From contig JAGYVD010000001.1 of assembly GCA_021209875.1 (NCBI GenBank), forward strand, positions 3,720,001-3,784,000: a DNA stretch of 64,000 nucleotides, read 5' to 3'. The DNA comes from Rosellinia necatrix (lineage: Eukaryota; Ascomycota; Sordariomycetes; Xylariales; Xylariaceae). Under the pieces are notes generated by a model, which saw only the letters and a program-made list of their open reading frames with translations, had not been told where the DNA came from and searched no databases. The position numbers and the translations under genes are program-made. Positions 36,423-49,300 of the stretch are shown piece by piece; position 1 is the first letter of the stretch, and every line of letters begins with the position of its first letter.

Positions 36423-39030
36423 TTAAAATAGATCGTCGTCCACCGGCACGTTCTCCCATCTCTTCGGCGGCAGCTTGCGGACCTTCTTGGTCGGGCTCCC
36501 GCTGCTCACTCTGAGCTGCTCCATCTTGCTCCCGAGGCTGGCCATGTCGCCCTTGGCGGCGCTGGGGATGTCGCCCCTCTCCTGCAGGGGCGCGCGCTTG
36601 CTGGGGGTCCGGCTGGACAGCTCGCGCTTGAGGATGGCGACCTCGCGGCGCAGGCGCTCGTTCTCCTGCTCGAGGTTCTCGATGAGAACGTTCTCCTTGT
36701 CCTCGTCCTCAACGTAGTCACCCTCGTCGTCGTCGTCGCTGGGAGACGTGACGACGACGCCGACGCTGCGGGCGAGCACCTCGACCTTGCGGTCCCAGTG
36801 CTCCTCGCCGCGCTCCTGCTCGAGTGAGAGCGAGGCCTTCCAGCGGTTCATCTCCATCGCCAGCCGCTGCTCGAAGTCGCCGTAGCACTCCTCGCGGATC
36901 TCCTGCTCCAGGTCCATCGCCCGGTCCTCCATCGACATCAGGTGCGCCTCGGCCGCCATCCGCGCCTCCGACTCGCGCGCGAGCTCCGCGCTCAGCTGGT
37001 CGATCATGTCCGCCATCCGCGCGATCTCGAGCGCCGCGTTCTCCATCGTCCCGCGCTCCGTGTCCGTGGCGGGCGAGAAGGTCCGGCTGCTGTTGTTGTT
37101 GGCCGGGTGGTAGGGGGCCCGGTGGTGCGTGACCGGGCTTACGGGGCTGGTAGACCGGGTTCGGCTCTCTGGTCGTTGCTGTTGTTGGAACTGGCTGGCG
37201 CCGCCGCTGCTGGCCAGGATCGTTGATGTGATGGAAGGGATGCGCGGCACCGTGACCTCGCGTGCCAATGCGCTGTATCGCAGGATCTGCGATGTCGCGT
37301 TGAAATCGCCGAATGGGTCGGCGGTGACAATCATCACTGCCTTCTGCGGTGCCCGCCGGTGGACGGCCGGGTGCGAGCTCGAGGTTGATGGGAACGAGTT
37401 GGAGAACAAGAGCTCGGTTAGCTTGCATTGTCGGAACAATCTGAGATTTGGCTGCAGCAATGGGTTAGTTCTTGAGCTTCACCTGACTGTGGTTTGACAT
37501 GCCTTCGCGTTGTTATTGAGATCGGTCTGCATCTGCAAGCACTGCCCAAGGTACATTAGACTCTCGTTAATCTTGCCGCCCTCTACCAGTGTGGCGCCTT
37601 GTGTTTTGGCATCTCTGGCCCGTTCACTGCCTGCTAGATCGACGATGCTTAACGTGCTAGAGCCCCATGGTCCGTTGGTACGACCACGGCGCCGCTTCTT
37701 GATCTCAATGCAGAAGAAGCCGTGGCTTCGAGAAGAGACGCTGTTGCTGCCGGTCCCGGCAACTCTTCTCTCGTGTAGTCCCGCCTCCAGGACCATCGAT
37801 GCCTCCTGGAGAGTGCCACACACGACTTTCCGCAGGCCGGCCACGACCTTGCGGTCGGGAGACGTCTCAGTGCATTTGAATAAGAGCGCCCTCCGGCGGT
37901 ACTCCTTCGTCGCATTTATCTTGATCGGGGGCGTCAGTAGGTCGAAGATCCGGTCGTTGTATACTTCGTACATGGATATGACGATGGCGTACTCCGCAGA
38001 TGGGTCGCAGGACGCTCTGACCGAGCTTATGTCTGGTATCTGGGGTAGGGTGGAGGGCCGCTGTAGTGGGCGTCTCGAGGCCGACGGTGGGATAGAATCG
38101 CCCTTAAAATAAGTTGATTTAGTCTCGTTCTTCATTTTGGCAGCGGCAGTTAGAGCCATGTAGCGCCGTTGTTGGGGAGAGGCGTTGGCCAACTTTGACC
38201 TTAGAGACGTGACTGGCGTCTTCGGATATACTTGATCCTTTCTCTTCTGGTTCGGGGGTGTTGAGAGTAGTGTGATTCGCGCCAAGTCATCCTTGTGACC
38301 AACTAGCCGTACACTTCTTGGGTTGCGCGGGCACTGGCCGGGAAGCTGGGGATAGGAGTTAACGGGGGGAGTTCCTACGAGCAATGGCGTGGCTGCCCGT
38401 GAGCCGGCGCGTGAGCCGGCGCGTGTGGGCGCTGGCGCGTCGCCGTATACGGATTCGAGGAAGGCCGAGGCAGGATGTATATTCGCCTCGGAGGTATCTG
38501 AGGACCGGATGCTCGCCTCTAACGAGGGGTTTGAATCGTAATCGACCATGTTTGACTCGATGGAGCGATACATGACATCGAGGGCCAGCTGAGTTAAGCC
38601 GCGTTGGCTGCGGGACCCGAGCATGGTGTGCGTCTATAACATCTATCAGCGACCGTACCGTAATCATGGTGGTGCTATGCACGGGTCGGTATACCTTGCC
38701 GGATCCTGTCATTCCGAGAGTGGCCAGCAGGCCGTCTGTGCCGTCTCCGCCATGGGGAGCAAGTGCGCCCTCTACCAGAGGAAGCACCTTTGTGCCCTGG
38801 AATAGATCTAGTTGGGTGGAATTGTCTTCGAAGACCCGCGTGAATGCGAATTTCTCGATTGCTCTGCGGCGATCGTTGGGAGGGTTGAGGGTGATGTGGG
38901 TGGGCGCATCACCCTCCTGCGGCTCCTCCACTAATAAGAACTTCTCTGCGTTGGCGTTGCCTGCTTGGGGCGGCCTAAGCCGCAAATAGACATCGAAGAG
39001 ATTGGTCTGCGGCTTTTGAGCGGGATCCAT
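36423..39030 (-). CDS. Kinesin motor protein, kinesin-6-like
   Basis: Microtubule motor with N-terminal head. Exons: 39030-38695, 38633 to about 37483, then about 37440 (or 37451) to 36423; about 834-837 aa. The P-loop GMTGSGKTHTMLG is at about residues 106-118, split by the first intron. Switch I is NSVSSRSHGFF and switch II is VDLAGSER; RQCKLTELLFSNSF precedes the neck. Roughly 200 extra residues, rich in Ser, Arg and Pro, lie between the P-loop helix and YEVYNDRIFDLL; a long insert here is typical of kinesin-6 (MKLP/Klp9), motors of the spindle midzone. A coiled coil follows (ENAALEIARMADMIDQLSAE onward) and the tail ends PPKRWENVPVDDDLF. The second intron is ambiguous: two phase-consistent choices exist and both are very short (36 or 42 bp). 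Confidence 0.85.
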
Positions 39031-39545
39031 CGTACCGGCGAGTAGCTGCAGTAGGCAGTGGAATTCAGATTAGAGTAGAAGGTAGAAGGTAGAAGGCAAA
39101 AGGCAGAAGGCAGAAGGCAGAAGCGGCAGATTGTGGAGGATAGTTTGCGCGATGCGTGGTATAGGTAATTAGGTTGACGAGGAGAAAACGCGACATGTAC
39201 AAGGCTAGGCGCGTGAAACGGGATTCTGCGAAAAGGTTAAAAGCACAGAATCGATCGATCGTCCAAATATGCAAGCTAGTGAGGGCCCTTCCTTCCTTCG
39301 GTCAATGCGGCGGTCATTGACCGTTATTATTGGCGGCACTAAGAAACCTTGTTTACTGATACGCAGTACCTGGGTCAATGTTGTTCGCCGGGCAACTGTC
39401 GACAGGGGCAGGGGTGGACTGTCTACTTGTAGCTAACACAACCTACAGAACCTACACTACACTGCGGTAGGTAAATTTAACCTTAAACTGATTGGGTTCT
39501 ACTCCTAACTAGGCTGGCACTCGCACGGACCAGTCCGGCTAGGAC
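39031..39545. other. Intergenic between kinesin start and A+T island
   Basis: About 515 bp of normal composition; upstream region of the kinesin gene. It holds the 7-bp repeat listed separately. Composition changes sharply at about 39,545-39,580. Confidence 0.6.
39076..39123. repeat. Short tandem repeat, 7-bp unit AGAAGGC/T
   Basis: About seven consecutive units of AGAAGGT, AGAAGGC or AAAAGGC in the kinesin 5' leader or promoter, starting about 45 bp upstream of the ATG on the minus strand. Confidence 0.8.
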
Positions 39546-39693
39546 CTTTATAAAGGGCCTTGTTTATGACGCGTTTGTTACGTACAGGTTTTTTTTGTTA
39601 TTTTATTTTTCTACTTTTTATAAAAGGGGTGGTTTTTAGTAGTAGTCGGGAGGTTTTTTGTTTAGCTGTAGTTTTTAGCGCTTAAAAGTTATA
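39546..39693 (+). repeat. Left copy of outer flanking direct repeat
   Basis: About 150 bp that reappears in the same orientation at 56,601-56,757, just beyond the other side of the nested LTR elements. Shared blocks include GTCGGGAGGTTTTTTG and the TTTATAA...TTTTTATAAAA arrangement. The left copy keeps more C/G (for example GACGCGTTTGTTACGTACAGG), the right copy has mostly C-to-T and G-to-A changes at the same places. It may be the LTR or ends of a third, older element. Confidence 0.7.
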
Positions 39694-39967
39694 GCTATAT
39701 AAATAATTTTTTTTAATTTTAGTTTATTTAAAATATAAATATAAGCAGTTATTTAAAAACCTGGCTAGTAGCCGGCAATTTTTTTAATTAAAAATTATAT
39801 ATATAAGTTTTTATTTAAAAGCTTATATTTTTTTTAATTTAAATTAAACTATTAATATAAGTTTAAGCAGTTATTTAAAGCTTAATATAAATAACTAAAC
39901 TTTTTTTAAAAATATATTATATTATTAAACTTTTATTTAAAAGCTTATTTTTTTTTTAATATATATA
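39694..39967. repeat. A+T-rich spacer with diverged tandem units
   Basis: Very A+T-rich. Two diverged copies, about 115-120 bp apart, share TATAAG..AAGCAGTTATTTAAA and TTTTATTTAAAAGCTTAT. It ends with ATATA (39963-39967), the left target-site copy of the outer LTR element. Confidence 0.6.
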
Positions 39968-40150
39968 TAGTAAGGTTTACTAGGGGTAGTATGGTTAAGT
40001 CTATAAAAGTGTAATGTAGATTAAATAGAGGCTTCTGGTCCCGCAGGGACCAGAAGCCTTGTTAAGCTAGGTTACCTTATTTAAGCTATATAATCCTTAT
40101 CTAGCTAGCTTTACTAGCTAGATAAAAAGGCCCCTTTCCTAACTATGTCA
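39968..40150. repeat. LTR1 (outer element, left)
   Basis: 183 bp. It contains two hairpins: GGCTTCTGGTCCC-GCA-GGGACCAGAAGCC at 40030-40058 (13-bp perfect arms), and TTATCTAGCTAG/CTAGCTAGATAA at 40097-40125 (12-bp arms). It shares with LTR4 the form AGATTAAATAGAGGC before the first hairpin and CCTTGTTA after it, forms absent from LTR2 and LTR3. Confidence 0.88.
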
Positions 40151-43100
40151 AGTGCCGGGGCCATAATAAAATGTTATTGTTTTTAATAACTATAACTTTT
40201 TTTTACTGTTTATAAAGTTAGCTACCGCTTTTTTTTTAATTTTTTTAGCCGAGGTCTATTTTTTTTTCGATTTTAATATTTTTTAATTAGTTTTTTAGCA
40301 CTATATAATTATTACTCCGATTTTTATTAGTTGTTTTTATAATTATATTTTTTTATTTAATAAAATAATTAAATTTATTTTTAATACGGTTTATTTAATG
40401 CTTAAAAATTATTTCGATTTTAAATAAATTATTTTTTTTTAAGTTCTGTTTTTAAACATTAAGCCTAATATTAATATTTTTAATAAAAATATTTTTATTA
40501 GTATTTTTAAGTAATAAATATATAATTAAAATAATAAAATAAATATTAAAAATTTTAATAATTTTAATTTATAAGCTAATTTATTAATTTTTTTTAATTT
40601 TTATAATTTTACGCGTTATTAAAAATATTTTTAAACAGCTTTTAAAAAATAATATTTTAAATAAAGTTTTAAATATATTATATTTTTATATTAAACTTTA
40701 TTAATTTATATTTATTATTATAATATTGCTTTATATATGCTGCTGCAAAATTTATAGCTAATTTTATATTTTTATAAAAATATTTTTATATAAATTAAAT
40801 ATTTTTAATTATTATATTTAGTTTTATATTAACAAAAATATTATTTAATTTAAATAACTAAAATTTAAAAATTGTTTATAAACTAATAATTTAATAAGTT
40901 TTAAATATATTTTATTTAAGTTTTATTATAAAAATAACAATATATTTATTTAATTATAGTTTAAATATATATATATATAATACTAAATAATAATTTTATT
41001 ATTTAATTTTTTATTTAAATAAACTATTATTTTATAAATAATAAAAATTATTATTAATAGTTTTATTTTTATAGCTTTTAAAGCTTTATTTAAAATTTAA
41101 AAATAAATTTATAATTTTAATTAAAAATAATACTGTTTAATATATTTTGATTAAATAATAAAAATTGCTTAGCTAATATTTTTGTTTATTTTTAATAAAA
41201 TATTTTTATTGCTAAAATAAATAATAAACGTTTTAATATAATATATATTATTATTATTAATACGTTATAATAATTAAATTTTTTAATTGCTATAATATAA
41301 CTAAAAATAATATTTTAAATAAGCTTATAATAAAGTTTATTATAATTATTTTTATTAGTTTAATATTTTTAATTAAATAAGTTAATAATTATTATATAGC
41401 TTTTTTATTAATATTATATAACTTATATTTATTATAATAATTTAAATATATTTTTATTTTATAAGTTTTTAATTTAATTATATAAAGCTTTAATTTTTTA
41501 TTATATGCTGTTTACTAAAATAATATTTATTATTATATATTATTGCTAAAAATTTAACTATTTATTTTTAAAAACATATAATTTATATTTATTTTGCCGG
41601 TTAATATTATATAATAAATTATTTATAATTATAAAAAATATCCAGGCTTAAAAAATTTTATAACGTTTTTATTGCTTTTATAAATCGTTTTAAAACTTTT
41701 AATATTTAAAATCTTTAACATAATCTATTATAATTTTAATTTTTATTATTTTTTTATTATTAGTTTTAAATATATTATTTATATATTATTTAGTATTAAT
41801 TTTTATTTATTTAAACTATTTTTTTTAATATTTATTAAATCAGTAATATTTTTAATCGATTAAATATATTTAAAACAAAGTTTAGTCTGCTTAATATATA
41901 ATATATTTATAGTTTATATTATAATAAATATATAAACGTATTAATTAAACGTTTATTTATATAATTAATAAATTTATTATTAAGCTTAGTTTAATTTAAT
42001 ATGCTTTTTATTATTAAATAATTAATAAAAAACTATTTAATTAATTAAAGCTTTAATTATAATTTATAAATATTAATATATTTAAACTATATAAGCTATT
42101 TTTAGCTTAAAAATCTATATTTTATTTTTAATTATAATATATAACAACTTAAAAATATTACCGGCAATATTTATATGTTTAAAATTATTATTTTTAATTT
42201 TTATATATATTTATTTTTAATATAAAATAATATTATTTTAAAGCTTTTTTTAGCAAGCTATTTATTTATATATATAATATTTTTATAAAATTATAATAAT
42301 AAAATATAATATATAAATATATTAAGTTTTAAAAACTTTAAATAATTTTATTTTAATTATAATTAGTTTAAAATATATAAACTAATAATATATTTAATAT
42401 TTGCTATAATTATTAATTTTATATTGTTTTATTTTATATTTTTATTAAATAGTTTTATTTTATATTTTTATAAAAGTTCTGCAATTTTAATATAATATAA
42501 TAATAATATATAAAAATTTCCTGTATTTTTAAATATTGTTTTAAAGCTTTTAATTAATTTAAAAGTTTAAAATTTTTGAATACTGCTAGTTATTTTTTAT
42601 TATTAAAAACCTAGGGCATTTATTTAAAAGTTTAACAGTTTAATAAAAAATATATAATAAAAGTTTTTTAAAAATAAAAAAGTTTTTTATTAAATAATAT
42701 AAAAATATTATATAAATAAATTAAATAATTTGTTTTAATATTTAAAAAATAATAATATTATTAATAAAAGCTTTATAATAATATTTATAAAAATAAAATA
42801 ATTTATTTATAAAACAATAAATATATATAAACATGTTATAAAATCTTATTAAAACTATTATTAATTGTTTTAGTTTTTAAAAACTTATTATTATAAATTA
42901 GTTTTAATAATTAAAATAAACTATAAATTAATAAAAAAACAGTTATATTTATAATAATTAAATATTTTTTTTTTAATTAAAATAATAATTATAAATTATA
43001 ACAGCAATAAATAGTTATTTAAAACAGCTATTTTGTTTAAAACTTATAAATTAACTATTAAATATAAATATAGTTTTTTTTTATATAAACTATATAATAA

Positions 43101-46100
43101 AAGTTAAATATATAAATAAAAAAAGCTGTTAATTTATTTTATTTTATTTTATTTATAAAATTTATTAAATATTATATTAACTGCTTTTTAATCGCGTGCG
43201 TTAAAAAATATAATTAAAAATTTAGTTTTATTTATTATTAATTATTAATTAAAAAATTTTTATTTATTTTTTTGCAGTATATTAATAATACTTTAGTTTT
43301 TTAAATATTAAATATTTTTATAACACTTTAAAATTTCTAGTGTTATAATATTTTTTTATATAAATAAATTATTTATTTAAAGCTTTAATTTTATTTTTTT
43401 GCTAGGCTTTTTATATTTAGTATTAATAAAACTTTTTAAATTTTAAGCTTAAATATTTTATTTAATTATTTGCCTGTTTTTACTACAAGCATTTCTGCTG
43501 TATAAATTATGCTAGTTATGTCTGCTCCGCTAGTCGTGTTAGTTATATTAAAAACTTTATTAAAAAAAAAGCCTGCTAAAAGAATATTATGTTATTTTAA
43601 CGCGTTAATTATTCTAGCGATTATATTAATTTTTGTTGCAGTTAGGTCCAGGTTTTAAGTTATGTTGTAACTTTAATCCGTGTTAGCAGCAATAACAGCA
43701 ATAATAAAAGTTATTAATATAAAATTTATTAATAAATATATATTTAATAATTTAAAATTGTTAAAAATATATATATATTTTTTAAATATAAAAATATTAA
43801 AATTAATAATTAATAAAATGTTTTAAAACGTATTAAACAGCAGGCTAATATTAATTAATAATATATTAATTATATTTATAGTTTTAGCTGCCGCTAAGCC
43901 TGCAGCTATTATTATAACTTTTAAAAAAATTTTATATATTTTTAATATTTAATTTTTAATATAGTTGTTTTTAAATTATATTTATTTAAGTGTTTTTAAA
44001 AATAGTTTTAGTTTTAAAAATAAATTGGCAACTATTACGTTTAAAAAATTATAAATTTAATTAAAGCTATTATATTATTTTTTATAATAGTTTAAATATA
44101 AAGTTTTTATTTTTAAATAATAGTTTATATTTAATTAATACTAGCATTAATATTTTAAGCGTTAAAATAACTTTTATATTAAAATTATTTTATATATATA
44201 TAAGTTTGTTTTAAAAACATTTAAAAAGTATTTTAAAATTTTTAACGTTTATAAAAATAATTATATTTAAACTATAATTAATTAAAACTTTATAAATATT
44301 TAAAAGTTGCTTTTAATAATATTTTTTTTTTTTTTATAATTTAAGCTGTGTTTATAAATTTTAATAATTATAAAATTTATAATTATTATTATTTAATATA
44401 TAAAATTTTAGCGTAGCTTTTGTTTATATTTAATTTAATTATTTTTTATTTTTTAAATCTGGCTTATTTATTTTTAAAAATATTTAAATTTGCTTAATAA
44501 TTATTTTATTATTATTAAGCAAATATAACTTATATTTAAGCTTATAATAACGTTTTTATTATTTATAGATTTTTAATAATAATTTTAAAATATAAAAATT
44601 ATTATTTTTATTTTTATTTTTTAAAGTTATATAACCTGTTAAATATTTTTAAATTAATAATATAATCGATTTATTCTTTTATTTAAAATTTATAATTTTT
44701 CTGTTATTATATTTTTAATTAGTTTTATTAAAAAAAACAATTTTAATATAATTTTTAATATAATATTAAAACGATTATATTTATATAAATATTAAAACAA
44801 TATATTATATAATATAAACAATATATTATATCGCTTATAAATATATTTAATTAAAAATAACACGTTTTAAATATATTTAGCTAAACGTTTAATATAACGC
44901 GTAATATATTAATTTTAATTACGCGTTAAATTAAATATTTAATTGTAATATTTATATAATTAGTTATAATTAATTATAATAAACGTTTTATTATTATTTA
45001 ATTTAAAGCTAAATAAAATATAAAATAATATTACGTTTAATATTAACAAGTTTAATTTAGCTGCGTTAGCATGTTTTTTCGTAGTAATTATATTTATTTC
45101 TGTGTTTATTTTAGCCGTTTTTTTTTTGTTATTTTTTTTTTTTATTTGGACTTATAGCTTTTTTTTTTATTTTTATTATACTATTTTTTTTTATTTTTAT
45201 TTTTGTTTTAATCTGCGTTTTTCTGCCGTTTATTTTTTAATTAGATTTTCTGTTATAATTTTAATTATTTTTTTAACTTGTAAATACTTATTTTTGCTGC
45301 TGCTATTAAAAAGTTTTATTTTAACGATTTAAATTATATATTTAGCTAAAATATTTTTATATTAAACGTTAGAAAATATTATTTAATTTTAAAATCTATG
45401 TTAGTTTATATTGTAATTATAATATTGTATTAATTTTTATTATTAATGTTTAAAGTTTTTATAGCTTGAATATATTTTAGTTTTTTTATATAAACATAAT
45501 AAAAGCAGTATTTTATTATATAATATTTTTAATAATAATTTAGTTTAAATAAAACATTTTACTGCTACAGCAGGTTATATATTAAATTAAATAATTATTT
45601 TATTTAAAATAATGTTTAATTTTTATATTTTAAACTTAAGTTGTTTATTAATAATTAGTTTATTGTTTTATTATAAAACTATTAATTTTTTAATAATGTT
45701 TAATATATAATCAGGATTTATTAAATATTTTGTTCTGCTATTTTTAAATTTTTAAAAATAAATTAACTTTTTGTAAAATAAAATATGTTAGTAAAAATAA
45801 GCTTATTTTTATTAGCTATTATTTTTATATTGTTTTTATTTTTTTATTTAAGTTAAACTAGTTAATATCGGCCTGTTTTATATAATTATTATATAATAAA
45901 AAATAAAGCTGTTAAATATTTAATATTTTTTTTAATTATTTTTTATTTATATTTATAATTATTTTTGCTATTTTAACCTTTTTAGTTAAAATGTTATTTT
46001 AAAAGTCTTTTTATTTTTTTTATTGTTTATATCTAAGCTATTTCAATCGTTAAAATTATTATTTATTAAAAATAGTTTTAATAAGTTTTTATTACTTGTT

Positions 46101-46191
46101 AAATATTATAGTTTTAAAAATGTTATAACAAAAAATATTGTAAATATATTATATTTAAACTCATATAAAATAAGAAATTTTATACGTTGCT
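40151..46191. mobile_element. Outer element internal region, left part (segment A)
   Basis: 6,041 bp of A+T-saturated sequence that aligns end to end with 46378-52405 of the inner copy; compare AGTGCCGGGGCCATAATAA after LTR1 with AGTGCTGGGGCTATAATAA after LTR2. It stops at TTGCT (46187-46191), where the inner copy is inserted. Differences between the copies are mostly C/T and G/A transitions. No protein can be read. Confidence 0.8.
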
Positions 46192-46377
46192 TAGTAAGGT
46201 TTACTAAGGGGTAGTGTGGTTAAGTCTGTAAAAGTGTAATATAGAATTAAAAAAGGAAGGGCTTCTGGTCCCGCAGGGACCAGAAGCCTTAAGCTAGTAC
46301 CTTATTTAATCTATATAATCTTTATTTAGCTAGCTGCGTTAGCTAGATAAAAAGCCCCTTTTTTTTTAACTATGTTA
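46192..46377. repeat. LTR2 (inner element, left)
   Basis: 186 bp. It carries the perfect GGCTTCTGGTCCC/GGGACCAGAAGCC hairpin. It shares with LTR3 the longer form AGAATTAAAAAA(A/G)GAAGGGC before the hairpin and lacks the GTTA after CCTT present in LTR1 and LTR4. Confidence 0.87.
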
Positions 46378-49300
46378 AGTGCTGGGGCTATAATAAAGCG
46401 TTATTATCTTTAATAATTATATAATCTTTTTTTATTGTTTATAAGGTCGGCTACGGCTTTTTTTTAATTTTTTTAGCCAAGGTCTATTTTTTTTTCGATT
46501 TTAGTATTTTTTAATTAGTTTTTTAATATTATATAGTTATTACTCCGATTTTTATTAGTTGTTTTATAATTATATTTTTTTATTTAATAAAATAATTAAA
46601 TCTGTTTTTAGTATAGTTTATTTAATGCTTAAAAATTATTTCGATTTTAAATAAGTTGTTTTTTTTTAAGTCCTGCTTTTTAAATATTAGCTTTAGTGCT
46701 AATATTTTTAATAAAAATCCTTACTAATGTTTTTAAGTAATAAATATACAACTAAAATAATAAAATAAATATTAAAAGTTTTTAATAATTTTAATTTATA
46801 AGCTAATTTATTAATTTTTTTAATTTTTATAATTTTATACGTTATTAAAAATATTTTTAAACAGCTTTTTAAAAATAATATTTTAAATAAAGTTTTAAAT
46901 ATATTATATTTTTATATTAAATTTTATTAATTTATGTTTATTATTATAATATTATTTTATATATACTGTTATAAAATTTATAGCTAATTTTATATTTTTA
47001 TAAAAATGTTTTTATATAAATTAAATATTTTTAATAATTATATTTATTTTTATATTAACAAAAAATTATTTAATTTAAATAACTAAAATTTAAAAAGCTG
47101 TTTATAAACTAATAATTTAATAAGTTTTAAATATATTTTATTTAAGTTTTACTATAAAAATAACAACATATTTATTTAATTATAGTTTAAATATATATAT
47201 ATATAGTATTAAATAGTAATTTTATTGTTTAATTTTTTGTTTAAATAAATTATTATTTTATAAATAATAAAAATTATTATTAAAAGTTTTATTTTTATAG
47301 TTTTTAAAGCTTTATTTAAAATTTAAAAATAAATTTATAATTTTAATTAAAAATAATACTATTTAATATATTTTAATTAAATAATAAGAATTGTTTAGCT
47401 AATACTTTTGTTTAATTTTTAATAAAATATGTTTTATTGTTTAAAATAAATAATAAATATTTTAATATAACATATATTATTATTATTAATATAACATATA
47501 TTATTATTATTAATATATTATAATAATTAAATTTTTTAATTGTTATAATATAGCTAAAAATAATATTTTAAATAAGCTTATAATAAAATTTATTATAATT
47601 GTTTTTATTAGCTTAATATTTTTAATTAAACAAGTTAATAATTATTATATAGTTTTTTTTATTAATATTATATAATTTATATTTGTTATAATAATTTAAA
47701 TATGTTTTTATTTTACAAGTTTTTAATTTAATTATATAAAGCTTTAATTTTTTATTATATGCTGTTTATTAAAATAATATTTATTATTATATATTATTGC
47801 TAAAAATTTAGCTATTTGTTTTTAAATATATATAATTTATGTTTATTTTTTAGTTAACGTTATATAATAAATTATTTATAATTGCAAAAAATATTTAAGT
47901 TTAAAAAATTTATAACGTTTTTATTGTTTTTATAAATTATTTTAAAAATTTTTAATATTTAAGATTTTTAATATAATCTATTATAATTTTAGTTTTTATT
48001 ATTTTTTATTATTAGTTTTAAATATATTATTTATATATTATTTAATATAAGTTTTTTTCTGTTTAAATTATTTTTTTTAGTATTTATTAAATCGGTAATA
48101 TTTTTAATCGATTAAATATATTTAAAACAAAGTTTAATCTATTTAATATATAATATATTTATAGTTTATATTATAATAAATATATAAACGCGTTAATTAA
48201 ACGTTTATTTATATAATTAGTAAATTTATTATTAAGTTTAGTTTAGTTTAATATATTTTTATTATTAAATAATTAATAAAAAACTATTAAATTAATTAAA
48301 GCTTTAATTATAGTTTATAAACGTTAATATATTTATATTATATAAATTATTTCTAGTTTAAAAGTTTATATTTTATTTTTAATTATAATATGCAACAACT
48401 TAAAAATATTACCAGTAATACTTATATATTTAAAATTATTAATTCTAGTTTTTATATATATTTATTTTTAATATAAAATAATATTATTTTAAAGCTTTTT
48501 TAGCAAACTATTTATTTATATATATAATATTTTTATAAAATTATAATAATAAAATATAATATATAAATAAATTAAGTTTTAAAAGCTTTAAATAATTTTA
48601 TTTTAGCTATAATTAGTTTAAAATATATAAATTAATAATATATTTAACGCTTGCTATAATTATTAATTTTATATTATTTTATTTTATATTTTTATTAAAT
48701 AATTTTATTTTATATTTTTATAAAAGTTCTACAACTTTAGCATAATATAATAATAATATATAAAAAATCCTGTACTTTTTAAATATTATTTTAAAGCTTT
48801 TAATTAATTAAAAATTTAAAGTTTTTAAATACTGCTAATTGTTTTTATTATTAACAGATTTAAAACGTTTATTTAAAAGCTTAATAGTTTAATAAAAAAT
48901 ATATAATAAAGGTTTTTTAGCAATAAAAAATTCTTTTTATTAAACAATATAAAAATATTACATAAATAAATTAAATAATTTGTTTTAATGTTTAAAAAAT
49001 AATAATATTATTAATAAAAGCTTTATAATAATATTTATAAAAGCAAAATAATTTATTTATAAAACGTTAAATATATATAAACATATTATAAAATTTTATT
49101 AAAACTATTATTAATTGTTTTAGTTTTTAAAACTTATTATTATAAATCGGTTTTAATAGTTAAAATAAATTATAAATTAATAAAAAAACAGTTATATTTA
49201 TAACAGTTAAATATTTTTTTTTAATTAAAACAATAATTATAAATTATAATAGCAATAAATAGTTGTTTAAAACAGTTATTTGTTTAAAACTTATAAATTA

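Noticed and set aside
36718..37428. 236-codon alternative frame in the kinesin 3' exon
   Set aside because: Gly/Arg/Pro-rich shadow; the other frame continues the motor neck and coiled coil.
45102..45332. 76-codon hydrophobic frame in the A+T island
   Set aside because: Phe/Leu/Ile low-complexity translation of T-rich mutated DNA; not conserved as an open frame in the sister copy near 51,350.
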